In this document: positions 42,087-51,124 of the stretch, in pieces
Layout of the letters: each line of letters begins with the position of its first letter
Position numbering within the stretch: the first letter of the stretch is position 1
From: Paractinoplanes abujensis
GTDB lineage: Bacteria; Actinomycetota; Actinomycetes; Mycobacteriales; Micromonosporaceae
Length of the DNA: 64,000 nt
Direction of reading: 5' to 3'
NCBI RefSeq assembly: GCF_014204895.1
Contig: NZ_JACHMF010000001.1
Coordinates: 3,038,001-3,102,000 of the forward strand
The notes under the pieces: model-generated
The model's input: only the letters and a program-made list of their open reading frames with translations
Database searches by the model: none
Told to the model about the DNA's origin: nothing
Made by a program: the position numbers and the translations under genes

Positions 42087-44969
42087 TCACTGGTAGGGCA
42101 GGGTCACCGTGGACAGCGACCCCAGCGAGACCGTGCTCGGGGCGGAGCCGATCGCGCTCCAGATCTCGAGTTTGACCGTGCCGTTGGCCAGGTTGCCCAG
42201 CGTGCCGGTCGTGGTGACCGGGCCGGCCGCGTCGGTGTAGCGCTCCCAGCCGGTGACCGGGTCGGTGGCGAAGTAGCGGTACGTCTCGACCCGGTCGAAG
42301 CTGCCGTCGCCGGTCAGGTCGTACGAGACGCGGACCTGGGTGGCGTTGCCGACCGCGGTGCCGGCGTCGACCGCGAGGCCGAACGCGGTCGCGGCGCCCG
42401 AGCGGTAGGTCAGGTTGAGGCCGGTCGCGGTGAACGTGGTCGGCGAGTGGGGCTGGTTGTCGTTGACGCCGGTCGACTTGGCCACCGTCGCGGTGCCGGC
42501 CGTGCCCGCGGACGCGGCCAGTGCGCCACCCGACTGGAGGTAACGCACCGCGCCACCACCACTGGGAGGCGGCGTCGTGGGCGCAGTGGTGGGAGGCGTC
42601 GTGGGCGGAGTGGTGGTAGGCGGAGTAGTGGGAGGCGTCGTCGGCGGAGTGGAGGGAACTCCACCACCGCTCCAGTTCGACGCCCCGCTCGCGACCGTCT
42701 TGCCGGCCGGCACCGCGAGCACCTTCCCGTCCGAGAACGTGACGGTCAGGGCGGCACTGCTGATGTTCGAGGCCACGTACGTCTTGGCGCCGTTCTTGCT
42801 GAACACCCGGTAGAGCGGATGGTTGGCCGTGACCGACAGATCCGGCGTGCCGAGCGCGGCGAGATTGCGGATCCAGTGGAACGTGTGCGCCTTGGTCTCG
42901 CCCTCCTCGGGGGTGTACCCGCTGTTGGCCCGGAACTTGCTCAGCGCCGCGTCGCCGTCGCCCAGAGCCAGGTACTGCCAGGCGATGTCCTGCCACAGGG
43001 CCGGTTCGTGTCCGGCGTTGCGCACCATCTCGGCGTAGTTGCTGCGCACGTACGCGGGGTCGTTGCCCAGGTAGAAGTGCCCGCCGGTGACCGGCAGCTG
43101 ATTGATGCCGTGGATCTGCTCGGGGGCCGAGGCGAACCAGGTCGCGTACGCCCCGCCGTCACCCCACACCATGCCGACCGTGCCGTGACCGAACGCGGCC
43201 GGGAAGTTCTCGTTGCGGGTGTCGAACCAGTATTCGTTGATCGCGGCCGACTGGGTCGTCCAGAGGAAGAGGCCGGCGTCGCGGATCGCGGTGTTGCCGG
43301 TTGCCTGACCCCACTGGATCAGGCCGTTGGCGAAGTTCATGCCCTCCGACGACGACTCCTGGTTGTTGCCGGCGAAGAAGGCGCCGTGCCCGGCCGCCCA
43401 GTCGTGCCCGGCGAAGATGTCGAAGTCCCGCAGGTACGGGAACCGGTTGTCGGCGCGGTCGTAGTTGTTGGCGTCCCGGATGAGCAGGTCGACCATACCG
43501 CCGTAGCGGGAGCTCGTGGCCCAGGTGGGGTCGAACTTGGCCAGGGTGGCCGCGGCGGCGATGTAGTAGCCGTAGTGGAAGTGGTGGTCGTTGAGCTCGG
43601 CGTCGGAGCCGTACGACGCCGGGTAGCCGATCAGCGTGCCCCAGTTCTTGTCGTAGTAGAACAGCTTCTGGGTCTTGCCCGTCGACGCGGTGAACCAGTC
43701 GGTCAGCTGGGTGCGGATGGCGGCCAGGGCGGTGTCCCGCACGTCGGTGCGGCCGAGCTGGTCGGCGATCTCGGCGATGCGCGCGCCGACACCGAGCGCC
43801 TTGCCCGTCCAGTACGTGTCGTTGCCCCGTACGGGAACGGGGTTGCCCTTGACCTGATCGAGGAACCCGTTGAGCGTGGTCAGATCGGCGCCGCTGCCGG
43901 TGGCGACCGCGGGAACCTCGGGCAGCACCCCGTTGTAGACGGCCGACGTGGTGAACGACGACGCGCCGACCAGGGTTTTCATGGCGCCACGGGCGGTGAC
44001 GTAGGTCTGCGCGATCGGCGTGGCACCGGTCAGCGCCCGCCACTGGTGCGGGTAGAGCCCGATGACCGTGCCGGTGCCGGTGCCCTCGCGCGCGGTGGTC
44101 GTGTAGGCGTACGTGGTCGAGACCCGGCTCGTGGCCTGGTTGTACGCGTAGGAGAGCCGCGTGCCGGTGACGTGGTTGTGCGCGTAACGGCCGTAGCTGT
44201 CGGCCAGCGTGACCTTGTCCGTGCCGCTGGGCAGCACGGCGATCGAGAAGTAGCCCTTGCCGGCCAGCGAGGAGCTGAGCACGTTGCCGCTGACCGTCCA
44301 GGTGGAGCCGGTCGGCCCGTACGCGACGTAGTCCTTGCCCGCCACCGTGTAGCCGATCCGCCCGCCGGTGTTGGACCACACGGCCGGGGTGCTCTTGGCG
44401 GTGATCTGCGCGTTGCCGCCGGTGATCTGGAAGTACGCGAACGGCAGCCCGTGGCCGATGGTCGCCTTCATGGTGCGCGTGCCGTCGCTCCAGTACGGCG
44501 TGACGGTCCAGTCGGTCCACCCGTCGACCAGGGTGCGCGGCGCGTTGAGCCCCGCCACCCCGGCGGTGAAGTCCTCGGAGTAGAGGTAGTGGTATTCGCC
44601 GACGCCGGTGGCGGAGCCGCTGATCTGGGGCGTGGTGGTGTACGAGAAGCCGAGCCCGCTCGCGGTGGTGTCGTAGCTGGTGGGGTGGGCGTGCAGGTTC
44701 TCGCTGTAGGCGCAGTCGAACTTCTTGAACACCAGCGACGACCACCAGTCGTTGGTGGGCACCGGGCCGGCCGGGGCGTTGGCCGTCAGGAACTGGCGGG
44801 GGTTGGTGGCCAGGTCGCCGCAGCCGACGGGCAGGCTCGCACCGGCGGGCAGAGTCTCGGTGTAGCTGCCGGCGCCCACGGTGGCCGCGTCGGCCGTTCC
44901 GCTCAGAGCCACCGCTCCCAGACCGGCCACGACGGCCGCCGCTACCGACAGGGCTAGTTGTTTTCGCAA
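42087..44969 (-). CDS. Secreted GH81 endo-1,3-beta-glucanase with C-terminal CBM56-like domain
   Basis: 960 residues. Sec signal peptide ending SGTADA. GH81 domain from about 35 to 720: VPTNDWWSSLVF, DHHFHYGYYIAAAATLA and the catalytic-site region FFAGNNQESSSEGMNF. A Thr/Pro linker follows near 770-805, then a glucan-binding-type domain (VSYDLTGDGSFDRVETYRYFATDP). It degrades beta-1,3-glucan of fungal walls or callose. An 18-bp palindrome just upstream of the start suggests LacI-type sugar control. Confidence 0.93.
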   Translation of the reverse strand: MRKQLALSVAAAVVAGLGAVALSGTADAATVGAGSYTETLPAGASLPVGCGDLATNPRQFLTANAPAGPVPTNDWWSSLVFKKFDCAYSENLHAHPTSYDTTASGLGFSYTTTPQISGSATGVGEYHYLYSEDFTAGVAGLNAPRTLVDGWTDWTVTPYWSDGTRTMKATIGHGLPFAYFQITGGNAQITAKSTPAVWSNTGGRIGYTVAGKDYVAYGPTGSTWTVSGNVLSSSLAGKGYFSIAVLPSGTDKVTLADSYGRYAHNHVTGTRLSYAYNQATSRVSTTYAYTTTAREGTGTGTVIGLYPHQWRALTGATPIAQTYVTARGAMKTLVGASSFTTSAVYNGVLPEVPAVATGSGADLTTLNGFLDQVKGNPVPVRGNDTYWTGKALGVGARIAEIADQLGRTDVRDTALAAIRTQLTDWFTASTGKTQKLFYYDKNWGTLIGYPASYGSDAELNDHHFHYGYYIAAAATLAKFDPTWATSSRYGGMVDLLIRDANNYDRADNRFPYLRDFDIFAGHDWAAGHGAFFAGNNQESSSEGMNFANGLIQWGQATGNTAIRDAGLFLWTTQSAAINEYWFDTRNENFPAAFGHGTVGMVWGDGGAYATWFASAPEQIHGINQLPVTGGHFYLGNDPAYVRSNYAEMVRNAGHEPALWQDIAWQYLALGDGDAALSKFRANSGYTPEEGETKAHTFHWIRNLAALGTPDLSVTANHPLYRVFSKNGAKTYVASNISSAALTVTFSDGKVLAVPAGKTVASGASNWSGGGVPSTPPTTPPTTPPTTTPPTTPPTTAPTTPPPSGGGAVRYLQSGGALAASAGTAGTATVAKSTGVNDNQPHSPTTFTATGLNLTYRSGAATAFGLAVDAGTAVGNATQVRVSYDLTGDGSFDRVETYRYFATDPVTGWERYTDAAGPVTTTGTLGNLANGTVKLEIWSAIGSAPSTVSLGSLSTVTLPYQ

Positions 44970-44992
44970 GACGCCTCCCGATCGGATCAGAC

Positions 44993-45010
44993 CGTGAGAG
45001 CGCTCTCACG
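44993..45010. promoter_or_regulatory. 18-bp perfect palindrome, LacI-family operator candidate
   Basis: CGTGAGAGCGCTCTCACG, 24 bp upstream of the GH81 start codon. It matches the GAGAGCGCTCTC-type boxes bound by CebR-like repressors of actinomycete glycoside hydrolase genes. Confidence 0.8.
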
Positions 45011-45111
45011 TGCCTGGAACTGTAGGGCCGCGTAATGAATGTCGTCAATGTTTCGAAACAGTTAAGAACCCGGGCCGGCAGGTGCCGGCCCGGGTTCTCC
45101 CGATCGAACCG

Positions 45112-46644
45112 CTAGCAGGTGGGCTCGCCGGACTGGGCCGGCAGGCTGACCGCGTTCCAGGCGGCCTTGACCGCGTTGAACTGGGTGCAGCTGCCCGGGT
45201 TCAGGTTCTTCGCGGCCTGCAGGGTCCAGACCCGGTACTTGGCGTACGAGGAGCTGGACGTCTTCAGCAGCATCGCGTTGTACATGATCTTGATGGCGGC
45301 CTGGATGCCGACGCCCGTGACGGTGGTGCCGTTGCACGTCGAGCTGGCCGGCTGCCCGTTGCCGCCGCTGCCCTGGGCCAGCAGGTAGAACCAGTGGTTG
45401 CCGGGCCCGGCGGCCGAGTGCACCTCGGAGCCGGGGGTGCTGCTGGAGTAGCAGTTGGCGTCCCCGGCCAGCGACGGGTTGTACATGTAGCGGATCGGCC
45501 CGCTGCCGACCAGGTTGACCTCCTCGCCGACCTGGTAGTCGAACGGGTCGTTGGCGTTGGCCGCGTACGCCTCGGTGGCCGCCCCGATGGTGTCGGCGAC
45601 GAACTCCTGGGTGCCGCCCTTCGAGATGCCGCCCGGGGTGCGGTCGTCGATGCCGTGGCCCAGCTCGTGACCGACCACGTCGAGCGACGAGATCCAGCGA
45701 CCGGCGGTGTTCTTGCCGATCTGCACCTGGGTGCCGTCGTAGTAGGCGTTCTGCTGGTTCAGACCGACCCGGATCGGCCAGGCCCCGCCGCTGCCGTTGG
45801 CGCCGTTGCGGCCCAGCCACGACGAGAGCATCGCGTGCTGCTTCTGCGCCACGTACAGGGCGTCGACGCAGCCCGTCTCCTTGCTCGTGCCGTTGCCGTT
45901 GCCCCACACGTTGTCGGAGCCGCTGAACGTCGCCCGGGTCGAGGCGTCCTGGCAGCTCAGGTTGGTGACCGCCGGGTCCTTGAGCGAGTACGTCGAGCCC
46001 GACTGGGTGGTGTTGAGCGAGACCGTCCCGTTGATCCAGCCGGTTCCGGTTCCGGTGGCCTCGGTGACGTGCTCCTCGGTCGACAGGACCGCGCCGGTGA
46101 CGGCGTCCACGTCGACGGTCAGCCGGCTGATGCCCGCCGCGCCGGTGCCGTTGACCGTGGTCTCGTAGGCCAGGCGGGCCGCCCGGCCCTCGGTGGCCAC
46201 GACCACGAGGCGGGTGCCTTCGACGCTTTGCACGGTCTTGAGCTGAGCTTTCGAGGTGGCGACGGCCGCGCTCGGGGCGACCTCGGCCACGGTCGGCAGC
46301 TCGCCGATGGGGGCGCTCTGCGCGACCGACGTGTACCGGGTCGCGCCCGCGTCGTCGGTCACCACGACGAAGTCGCCGCCCTTGACCGGGACGCCCTTGT
46401 ACGTGCGGTCGTAGGACGCGTACGTGAGGCCGTGCGACTTGTAGACCTGGCGCCGCTGGAACGTGTCGTGCTTGGTCGCCCGCAGCGCGGCCGGCCGCGA
46501 GGCGACCACGGCGTCGGCCTGCGCGACGGCGTCCACACTCGGGCCGGTCGGCTGCTGCGCGGCGGCCGGGCCGGACACGGCGACCAGCGCCGACGCGGCC
46601 GCGGTGCCGGCCGCCAGGGCGATGACCAGGGGTTTACGCACCAT
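45112..46644 (-). CDS. Secreted M4 family metalloprotease (thermolysin-like)
   Basis: 510 residues from ATG 46644 with an AAAGGAG ribosome site; the longer upstream reading lacks one. Signal peptide, FTP/PepSY-type propeptide to about residue 200, then the catalytic domain. Zinc site HELGH (VVGHELGHGID), third ligand in TQEFVADTIG, and the catalytic His in EVHSAAGPGNHWFY. It ends SGEPTC. It is exported and self-processed, and probably scavenges protein together with the other secreted enzymes here. Confidence 0.94.
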   Translation of the reverse strand: MVRKPLVIALAAGTAAASALVAVSGPAAAQQPTGPSVDAVAQADAVVASRPAALRATKHDTFQRRQVYKSHGLTYASYDRTYKGVPVKGGDFVVVTDDAGATRYTSVAQSAPIGELPTVAEVAPSAAVATSKAQLKTVQSVEGTRLVVVATEGRAARLAYETTVNGTGAAGISRLTVDVDAVTGAVLSTEEHVTEATGTGTGWINGTVSLNTTQSGSTYSLKDPAVTNLSCQDASTRATFSGSDNVWGNGNGTSKETGCVDALYVAQKQHAMLSSWLGRNGANGSGGAWPIRVGLNQQNAYYDGTQVQIGKNTAGRWISSLDVVGHELGHGIDDRTPGGISKGGTQEFVADTIGAATEAYAANANDPFDYQVGEEVNLVGSGPIRYMYNPSLAGDANCYSSSTPGSEVHSAAGPGNHWFYLLAQGSGGNGQPASSTCNGTTVTGVGIQAAIKIMYNAMLLKTSSSSYAKYRVWTLQAAKNLNPGSCTQFNAVKAAWNAVSLPAQSGEPTC

Positions 46645-46901
46645 GTCGGTGTGCTCCTTTCCCGCCCGTAGGGGGTGTTCTGGGCGAGACACAGGAGACG
46701 CTATATACGACTGTCGATGCGCGAATCAGGGAAAACCCTCGCTGCGGGGCGGATGAGAGCGAATTCCGAGATTTGCCGCGCGCCGATCACTACCGTCACA
46801 GGCCCTGGCCTGCTTCTGGCGGCGGCCGGCCGAAGCGTCCATTGTGCGGCGACGAGAGACATCGATAGTCTCGAATCTCTTGGACTTCACGGGGAGGAAC
46901 C

Positions 46902-47456
46902 ATGAGAAAACTCGTCACTGTCGTGTCCGCCGTCGCCGGCCTGCTGCTGGCCACGGCCGGCGCCGCGTCCGGCCCGGCCGCCGCCGCGGCCCCCTGCTCG
47001 GGTCAGATCCTGACCAACCCCGGCTTCGAGCGCGGCACCACCGGCTGGACCTCCGGCCCGCGCATCGTCGTGCTGGGCGACCAGGTCCGGCCCGCGCACA
47101 CCGGCCGGGCCTACGCCGCGCTGGCCGGGCTCGACCTGAGCCACAGCGACGTGATCCGGGCCACCGTGACCGTGCCGGCCAACTGCACGCTCACGCTCGG
47201 CTTCTGGGTCCGGGCCACCACCACCGAGACGTCCCGCGGCGACTACCTCAATGCCGGGTTGTCGGTCACCGGGGTGCCGCCGAAGACGATCTTCTCGTTC
47301 GCCTTCGACCACCCCGCGCAGTGGACGCGGCACACCACCACCTGGTCGGCGGCCGCCACGGAGCGCACCGCGATCGTCAGCTTCGCCGCCGCCGAGTCGG
47401 CCGGCGGCGGGGTGACCGCCTTCGACGTGGACGACGTGACCATCACGCTGGGCTGA
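46902..47456 (+). CDS. Secreted carbohydrate-binding-like protein
   Basis: 184 residues from ATG 46902 with a GGGGAGG ribosome site. Signal peptide MRKLVTVVSAVAGLLLATAG. The mature part (QILTNPGFERGTTGWTSG ... AFDVDDVTITLG) is a single CBM4/9-type jelly roll with the typical NPGFE...GW start and DDV end. There is no catalytic domain; it may bind wall polysaccharide. Confidence 0.85.
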   Translation: MRKLVTVVSAVAGLLLATAGAASGPAAAAAPCSGQILTNPGFERGTTGWTSGPRIVVLGDQVRPAHTGRAYAALAGLDLSHSDVIRATVTVPANCTLTLGFWVRATTTETSRGDYLNAGLSVTGVPPKTIFSFAFDHPAQWTRHTTTWSAAATERTAIVSFAAAESAGGGVTAFDVDDVTITLG

Positions 47457-47528
47457 GCACCACGGCCCGGGCGGCCGGGTTCGGCCAATGCCGGTCACCC
47501 CAGCCGCCCGGGCTGCCATGCTCAGCAG

Positions 47529-48275
47529 ATGCGCCTGCTGCTCTCCGGCGTGCTGGTCGCCGTGCTGGTGAGCGGGTGCGGCACGGAGCCGCCGCGCGAG
47601 ACTCCTCCGCCCGCGCCGTCCGCGCTGCCCTCACCCTCGCTGGGCACCCTCAGTTTCTTCACCCGGGGGCCGCTCTCGGCCGCGCCGACCACGCCTGCCG
47701 CGACGACCACGCCTTCCGCAACGGCCACGCGCAGCACGACCAGTGACGGCTGGGAGATCACCGTCTACTACACGGCGGTCGAGCGCTTCCACGACGACGA
47801 GCCGACCGACGTCACCGGCTGCCTGCAACTGGACTGCGCCCACGGCGACGACGACCTGGGCAGCTACCCGGCGAGCTTCGTGCAGGCCGTACAGGACGAG
47901 GGAACCGGCCACACCTCGGCGGGCAAATACCTGAACTGGTCGTACGACATCGGCTACTGGCTCGACACCGCCCCCCGCAGCGCCGACGGGCGCCGGCTCA
48001 CCCCGTTCGTCTCGGCCGCCGCCGACCCGGACGTGCTCCCGCACGGCACCCGCTTCACCATCGCCACCTGCGGTCACCAGGACGACGGCTCGGCCCCGCC
48101 CGCCTCCACCTGCACCGCCCTGCGCAACGGCTCGTGGCTGGTCACCGACGAATTCACGCCGGGCCTGGGCGGCAGCAAACACATCGACGCCTACATCGGC
48201 CCGGAGACCGGCCCCGGCTTCACCGACTCCGCCTGGTACGTCAGCCTCACCGGCGTCCGGCTGACCCTCGCCTGA
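47529..48275 (+). CDS. Lipoprotein with 3D-like double-psi barrel domain
   Basis: 248 residues. Lipobox SGC at the end of MRLLLSGVLVAVLVSGC, Thr/Pro/Ala-rich linker to ~70, then a domain with VYYTAVERFHDD, GKYLNWSYDIGYWLDTAPRS, VLPHGTRFTIATCG and LVTDEFTPGLGGSKHIDAYI. The last motif fits the 3D/RlpA-type barrel of murein-lytic proteins (catalytic Asp in the final motif). Probably acts on the cell wall. Overlaps the convergent gene by 29 bp. Confidence 0.78.
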   Translation: MRLLLSGVLVAVLVSGCGTEPPRETPPPAPSALPSPSLGTLSFFTRGPLSAAPTTPAATTTPSATATRSTTSDGWEITVYYTAVERFHDDEPTDVTGCLQLDCAHGDDDLGSYPASFVQAVQDEGTGHTSAGKYLNWSYDIGYWLDTAPRSADGRRLTPFVSAAADPDVLPHGTRFTIATCGHQDDGSAPPASTCTALRNGSWLVTDEFTPGLGGSKHIDAYIGPETGPGFTDSAWYVSLTGVRLTLA

Positions 48276-48858
48276 CCGTACCGCCACCGATCTCCTTCTT
48301 CGAGAGCAGCACCGAGACCCCGCCCGACAGCAGCGAGTCGTGCAGCTCGAGGCGGGTCAGCCGGACCTTCGCGGGCACGTCGAAGACGAGTTTGCCGGTC
48401 ACCCGCTCCCCCGGTCCGAGCTTCTCCAGGAACGTCTTGGTGTCGCGGTTGGCGTAGATCCCGGCCAGCTCGTCGTTCCCGTACGAGCCGCCGCGCCCGT
48501 CGAAGGCCTTCTGCGCGCGGCCCACGAAGTACTTGGTGCCGGCCGAGAAGTTACGCACCGACAGGCTGACCACGCAGTAGCGGCCCTTCGCGGTGCGGCG
48601 CAGCAATTCGGGCCCCACGCTCGTACGGGAGCAATCGACCCCGGACACCACGAACTCGAACTTGCCGTCGCGCACCTTGGTCCCGATCCGCGGCGGCGAG
48701 GAAGGGGACGGCGACGACGACGGGGTGACGGCGGCCGCCTGTGGTTGCGGGTGGCCGACCGCTTGCAGGGCCACGCCGGCCAGGAACAGCGCGACGACGG
48801 CGACGACCCCGATCAGGGCGGCGAGAACAGGGTGGCGAGACGTGCTCACTCTGCTCAC
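48247..48858 (-). CDS. DUF4352-like membrane-anchored protein
   Basis: 203 residues; N-terminal TM (VLAALIGVVAVVALFLAGVAL), Ser/Pro linker, then an immunoglobulin-like beta domain (VRDGKFEFVVSGVDCSRTSV ... CVVSLSVRNFSAGTKYFV ... LVFDVPAKVRLTRLELHDS) with two Cys. This matches DUF4352 (telomeric-repeat-binding-factor-like) proteins. Function unknown. Confidence 0.82.
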   Translation of the reverse strand: MSRVSTSRHPVLAALIGVVAVVALFLAGVALQAVGHPQPQAAAVTPSSSPSPSSPPRIGTKVRDGKFEFVVSGVDCSRTSVGPELLRRTAKGRYCVVSLSVRNFSAGTKYFVGRAQKAFDGRGGSYGNDELAGIYANRDTKTFLEKLGPGERVTGKLVFDVPAKVRLTRLELHDSLLSGGVSVLLSKKEIGGGTVRRGSAGRR

Positions 48859-48914
48859 TGTGAGTGATCACCAGGCGCTGGGCCACCGTTTTCCGCCGAT
48901 CCGACACGGCGGAT

Positions 48915-50150
48915 CTACGACAGGGCCGGGCCCAGCTGGTCGCGGCGCCGGGTCAGGTAGGCGGTCTCGGCTGTGTTCCCGGCCAGCTCGATGGCTCGGT
49001 CGTACGCCGACCGGGCCTGCTCACCGCGGCCGAGGCGGCGCAGCAGGTCGGCCCGCGTGGCGTGAAAAGCGTGGTAGGCCGCGAGCTTGTCGCCCAGCCG
49101 GTCGACGACGGCCAGCGCGACGTCGGGGCCGTCCAGCTCGGCGACCGCGATGGCCCGGTTGAGCGCCACGATCGGGGACGGGTCGAGCCGGACGAGCTGG
49201 TCGTACAGGGCCACGATCTGCGACCAGTCGGTGTCGCGGACGTCGCGGGCCGAGGTGTGCACGGCGTTGATCGCGGCCAGCAGCTGATAGCGGCCGGGGG
49301 CCACCCCGCTGGCCAGCCGTTCGCGCACGAGCCGGTGCCCCTCGGCGATCAGCCCGGTGTCCCAGGCCCCCCGGTCCTGCTCGTGCAGGGTGACCAGCTC
49401 ACCGCCGGCCGAGACGCGGGCGGCGTGCCGGGCCTCGGTGAGCAGCATCAGCGCCAGCAGCCCGGCCACCTCGCCGTCGGCGGGCAGCAGGGCCCGGATC
49501 AGCCGGGTCAGCCGGATCGCCTCGGCGGTCAGGTCCTGGCGCACGGGATCGGTGCCCGCGCCGGTGGCCAGGTAGCCCTCGTTGAAGACCAGGAACAGCA
49601 CGGCGAGGACACCGGAGAGGCGCACGGGAAGGTCGTCGGCCGACGGCACCCGGTACGGGATCCGGTTCGCCTTGATCTTGGCTTTGGCCCGGGTGATCCG
49701 CTGTTCCATGGCGGTCTCGCGAACCAGGAAGGCGCGGGCGATCTCGGGAACGGTCAGACCGCCGACCATGCGCAAGGTCAGCGCGACCCGGGACTCGGGG
49801 GCCAGCGCGGGGTGGCAACAGGTGAAGAAAAGCCGCAGCCGCTCGTCGTCGATCGCGCCGGTCGGTTCGGGCGGGGAGTCGTCGTGCAGCATCCGGGCCT
49901 CCCTCTGCTTGTCGTCGCGTCTGCCCTCGCGCCGGATCCGGTCGATGGCCTTGCGGTTGGCCGTGGTGGTGAGCCAGGCCGCCGGGTTGGGCGGCACGCC
50001 GTCGCCCGGCCACTTCTCGACGGCGGTGGCGAAGGCCTCGGCGACCGCCTCCTCGGCGATGTCGAGGTCGGCGTAGCGCCTGGTCAGGGTGGCGACGAGG
50101 CGGGCCCACAGCTCGCGGTGGGCCCGGGTGATCGCGGCGGCGACGGTCAC
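48915..50150 (-). CDS. ECF42-type RNA polymerase sigma factor with TPR-like C-terminal extension
   Basis: 411 residues from GTG 50150, overlapping the DGPF gene stop (GTGA). Region 2 (RRYADLDIAEEAVAEAFATAVEKWP, then NPAAWLTTTANRKAIDRIRR) and region 4 (LTLRMVGGLTVPEIARAFLVRETAMEQRITRAK) precede a ~230-residue helical extension (VLFLVFNEGYLAT ... HAFHATRADLLRRLGRGEQARSAYDRAIEL). Known: ECF42 sigmas have this extension and lie next to DGPF/YCII genes instead of an anti-sigma factor. The signal is unknown. Confidence 0.92.
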   Translation of the reverse strand: MTVAAAITRAHRELWARLVATLTRRYADLDIAEEAVAEAFATAVEKWPGDGVPPNPAAWLTTTANRKAIDRIRREGRRDDKQREARMLHDDSPPEPTGAIDDERLRLFFTCCHPALAPESRVALTLRMVGGLTVPEIARAFLVRETAMEQRITRAKAKIKANRIPYRVPSADDLPVRLSGVLAVLFLVFNEGYLATGAGTDPVRQDLTAEAIRLTRLIRALLPADGEVAGLLALMLLTEARHAARVSAGGELVTLHEQDRGAWDTGLIAEGHRLVRERLASGVAPGRYQLLAAINAVHTSARDVRDTDWSQIVALYDQLVRLDPSPIVALNRAIAVAELDGPDVALAVVDRLGDKLAAYHAFHATRADLLRRLGRGEQARSAYDRAIELAGNTAETAYLTRRRDQLGPALS

Positions 50151-50470
50151 AGGAAGGGCCGGACCTCGACCCGCCGGTGGCACGCCTTCGACCCGGCGGC
50201 GGCCAGCTTGAGGGCGACGTCCAGGTCAGGGGCCTCCCAGACCCAGAACCCGGCCACGAATTCCTTGGTCTCGACGAACGGCCCGTCGGTGAGCAGCGGC
50301 TGGGCGCCGCGGCCGTCCACGACGGTGGCGGTGGCCGGGTCGGCCAGACCGCCCGCGAACACCCAGTGCCCGCCGGCCACGAGCGTTTCGTTGAACGCGT
50401 CGATGGCCACCATCTCCTCCGGCGTGCCGGAGTTGGACTTGTCGTGGATCACCGAAACGAAGAACTGCAT
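50147..50470 (-). CDS. YCII/DGPF domain protein, ECF42 partner
   Basis: 107 residues with the signature TDGPFVETKEFVAGFWVWE and a C-terminal EVRPFL. A small ferredoxin-like fold related to muconolactone isomerase-like YCII proteins. It is translationally coupled to the sigma gene. Known ECF42 operons contain such a gene; its mechanism is unresolved. Confidence 0.92.
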   Translation of the reverse strand: MQFFVSVIHDKSNSGTPEEMVAIDAFNETLVAGGHWVFAGGLADPATATVVDGRGAQPLLTDGPFVETKEFVAGFWVWEAPDLDVALKLAAAGSKACHRRVEVRPFL

Positions 50471-50778
50471 GCCGGATCATCTCCCGTGCCTCGGGCGGCC
50501 CCTCGCGGGCGGCCTCTCAGCCCTATCACGATCGGACCACCGCGGATCCGACAGCCCCGTCCGCGTTTCTCGCCGGATTTCGCCGTACGGCGCCGCGCGC
50601 CCCGATTGTCGGCATGTCGTTCGGCCGCACGACACTCCGTCCGATACGGATAAGGGAGTAGGGTGGGGGTGTTGAACCACGTCGGGTTCCCGGCCTTCAA
50701 GGCTGTCTTCTCGGCACCGGTCAGCGCCTGCTGACTGGTCGGAGCGAAGCACGCCGATGCCGGGAAGGACTGACCGTA
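50471..50778. other. Intergenic region, nothing recognised
   Basis: 308 bp between the divergent DGPF and STAS genes. It must contain both promoters. No convincing ORF or RNA structure. Confidence 0.5.
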
Positions 50779-51120
50779 ATGCGCAGACTATATGAACGTG
50801 TATCGCTGACCGCCGGCGTCCGTGAGCGCGGGCCGGGCCGGATCGTCATCGCCGTGGCCGGCGAGATCGACAGCGACAACTGTGCCGAGCTGCGCTGCGA
50901 GCTGTCCTCGCTGGTGGCCGAGGCGGGCGGCTGTGACGTCGCCCTCGACCTGAGCGCGCTCACGTTCATCGGCTCGGCCGGCGTCCGCGAGCTGGTGCTC
51001 TGCCGCCAGGAGGTGGAGCAGCACGGCGGCGCCTTCGAGATCAGTCAGGCGCACGAGAACGTACGCGTGGTGCTGACCCTCTGTGGCCTCGCGGCGCTCC
51101 TCCACCCCCCAGCGGCGTGA
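50779..51120 (+). CDS. STAS-domain anti-sigma factor antagonist
   Basis: 113 residues with a GGAAGGA ribosome site. Core ALDLSALTFIGSAGVRELVL; the Ser in IGSAG is the phosphorylation site switched by an anti-sigma kinase. It is single, with no kinase gene beside it, as is common in actinomycetes with many such paralogues. Convergent with the large secreted protein gene (4 bp gap). Confidence 0.92.
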   Translation: MRRLYERVSLTAGVRERGPGRIVIAVAGEIDSDNCAELRCELSSLVAEAGGCDVALDLSALTFIGSAGVRELVLCRQEVEQHGGAFEISQAHENVRVVLTLCGLAALLHPPAA

Positions 51121-51124
51121 CCGG

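Noticed and set aside
41592..44957. 1121-codon plus-strand ORF
   Set aside because: Overlaps the hydrolase in another frame and the GH81 gene antisense; no domain, Arg/Gly/Val-biased.
46675..46905. 76-codon ORF upstream of the jelly-roll protein
   Set aside because: No ribosome site, poor codon bias; this is the promoter region of two divergent genes.
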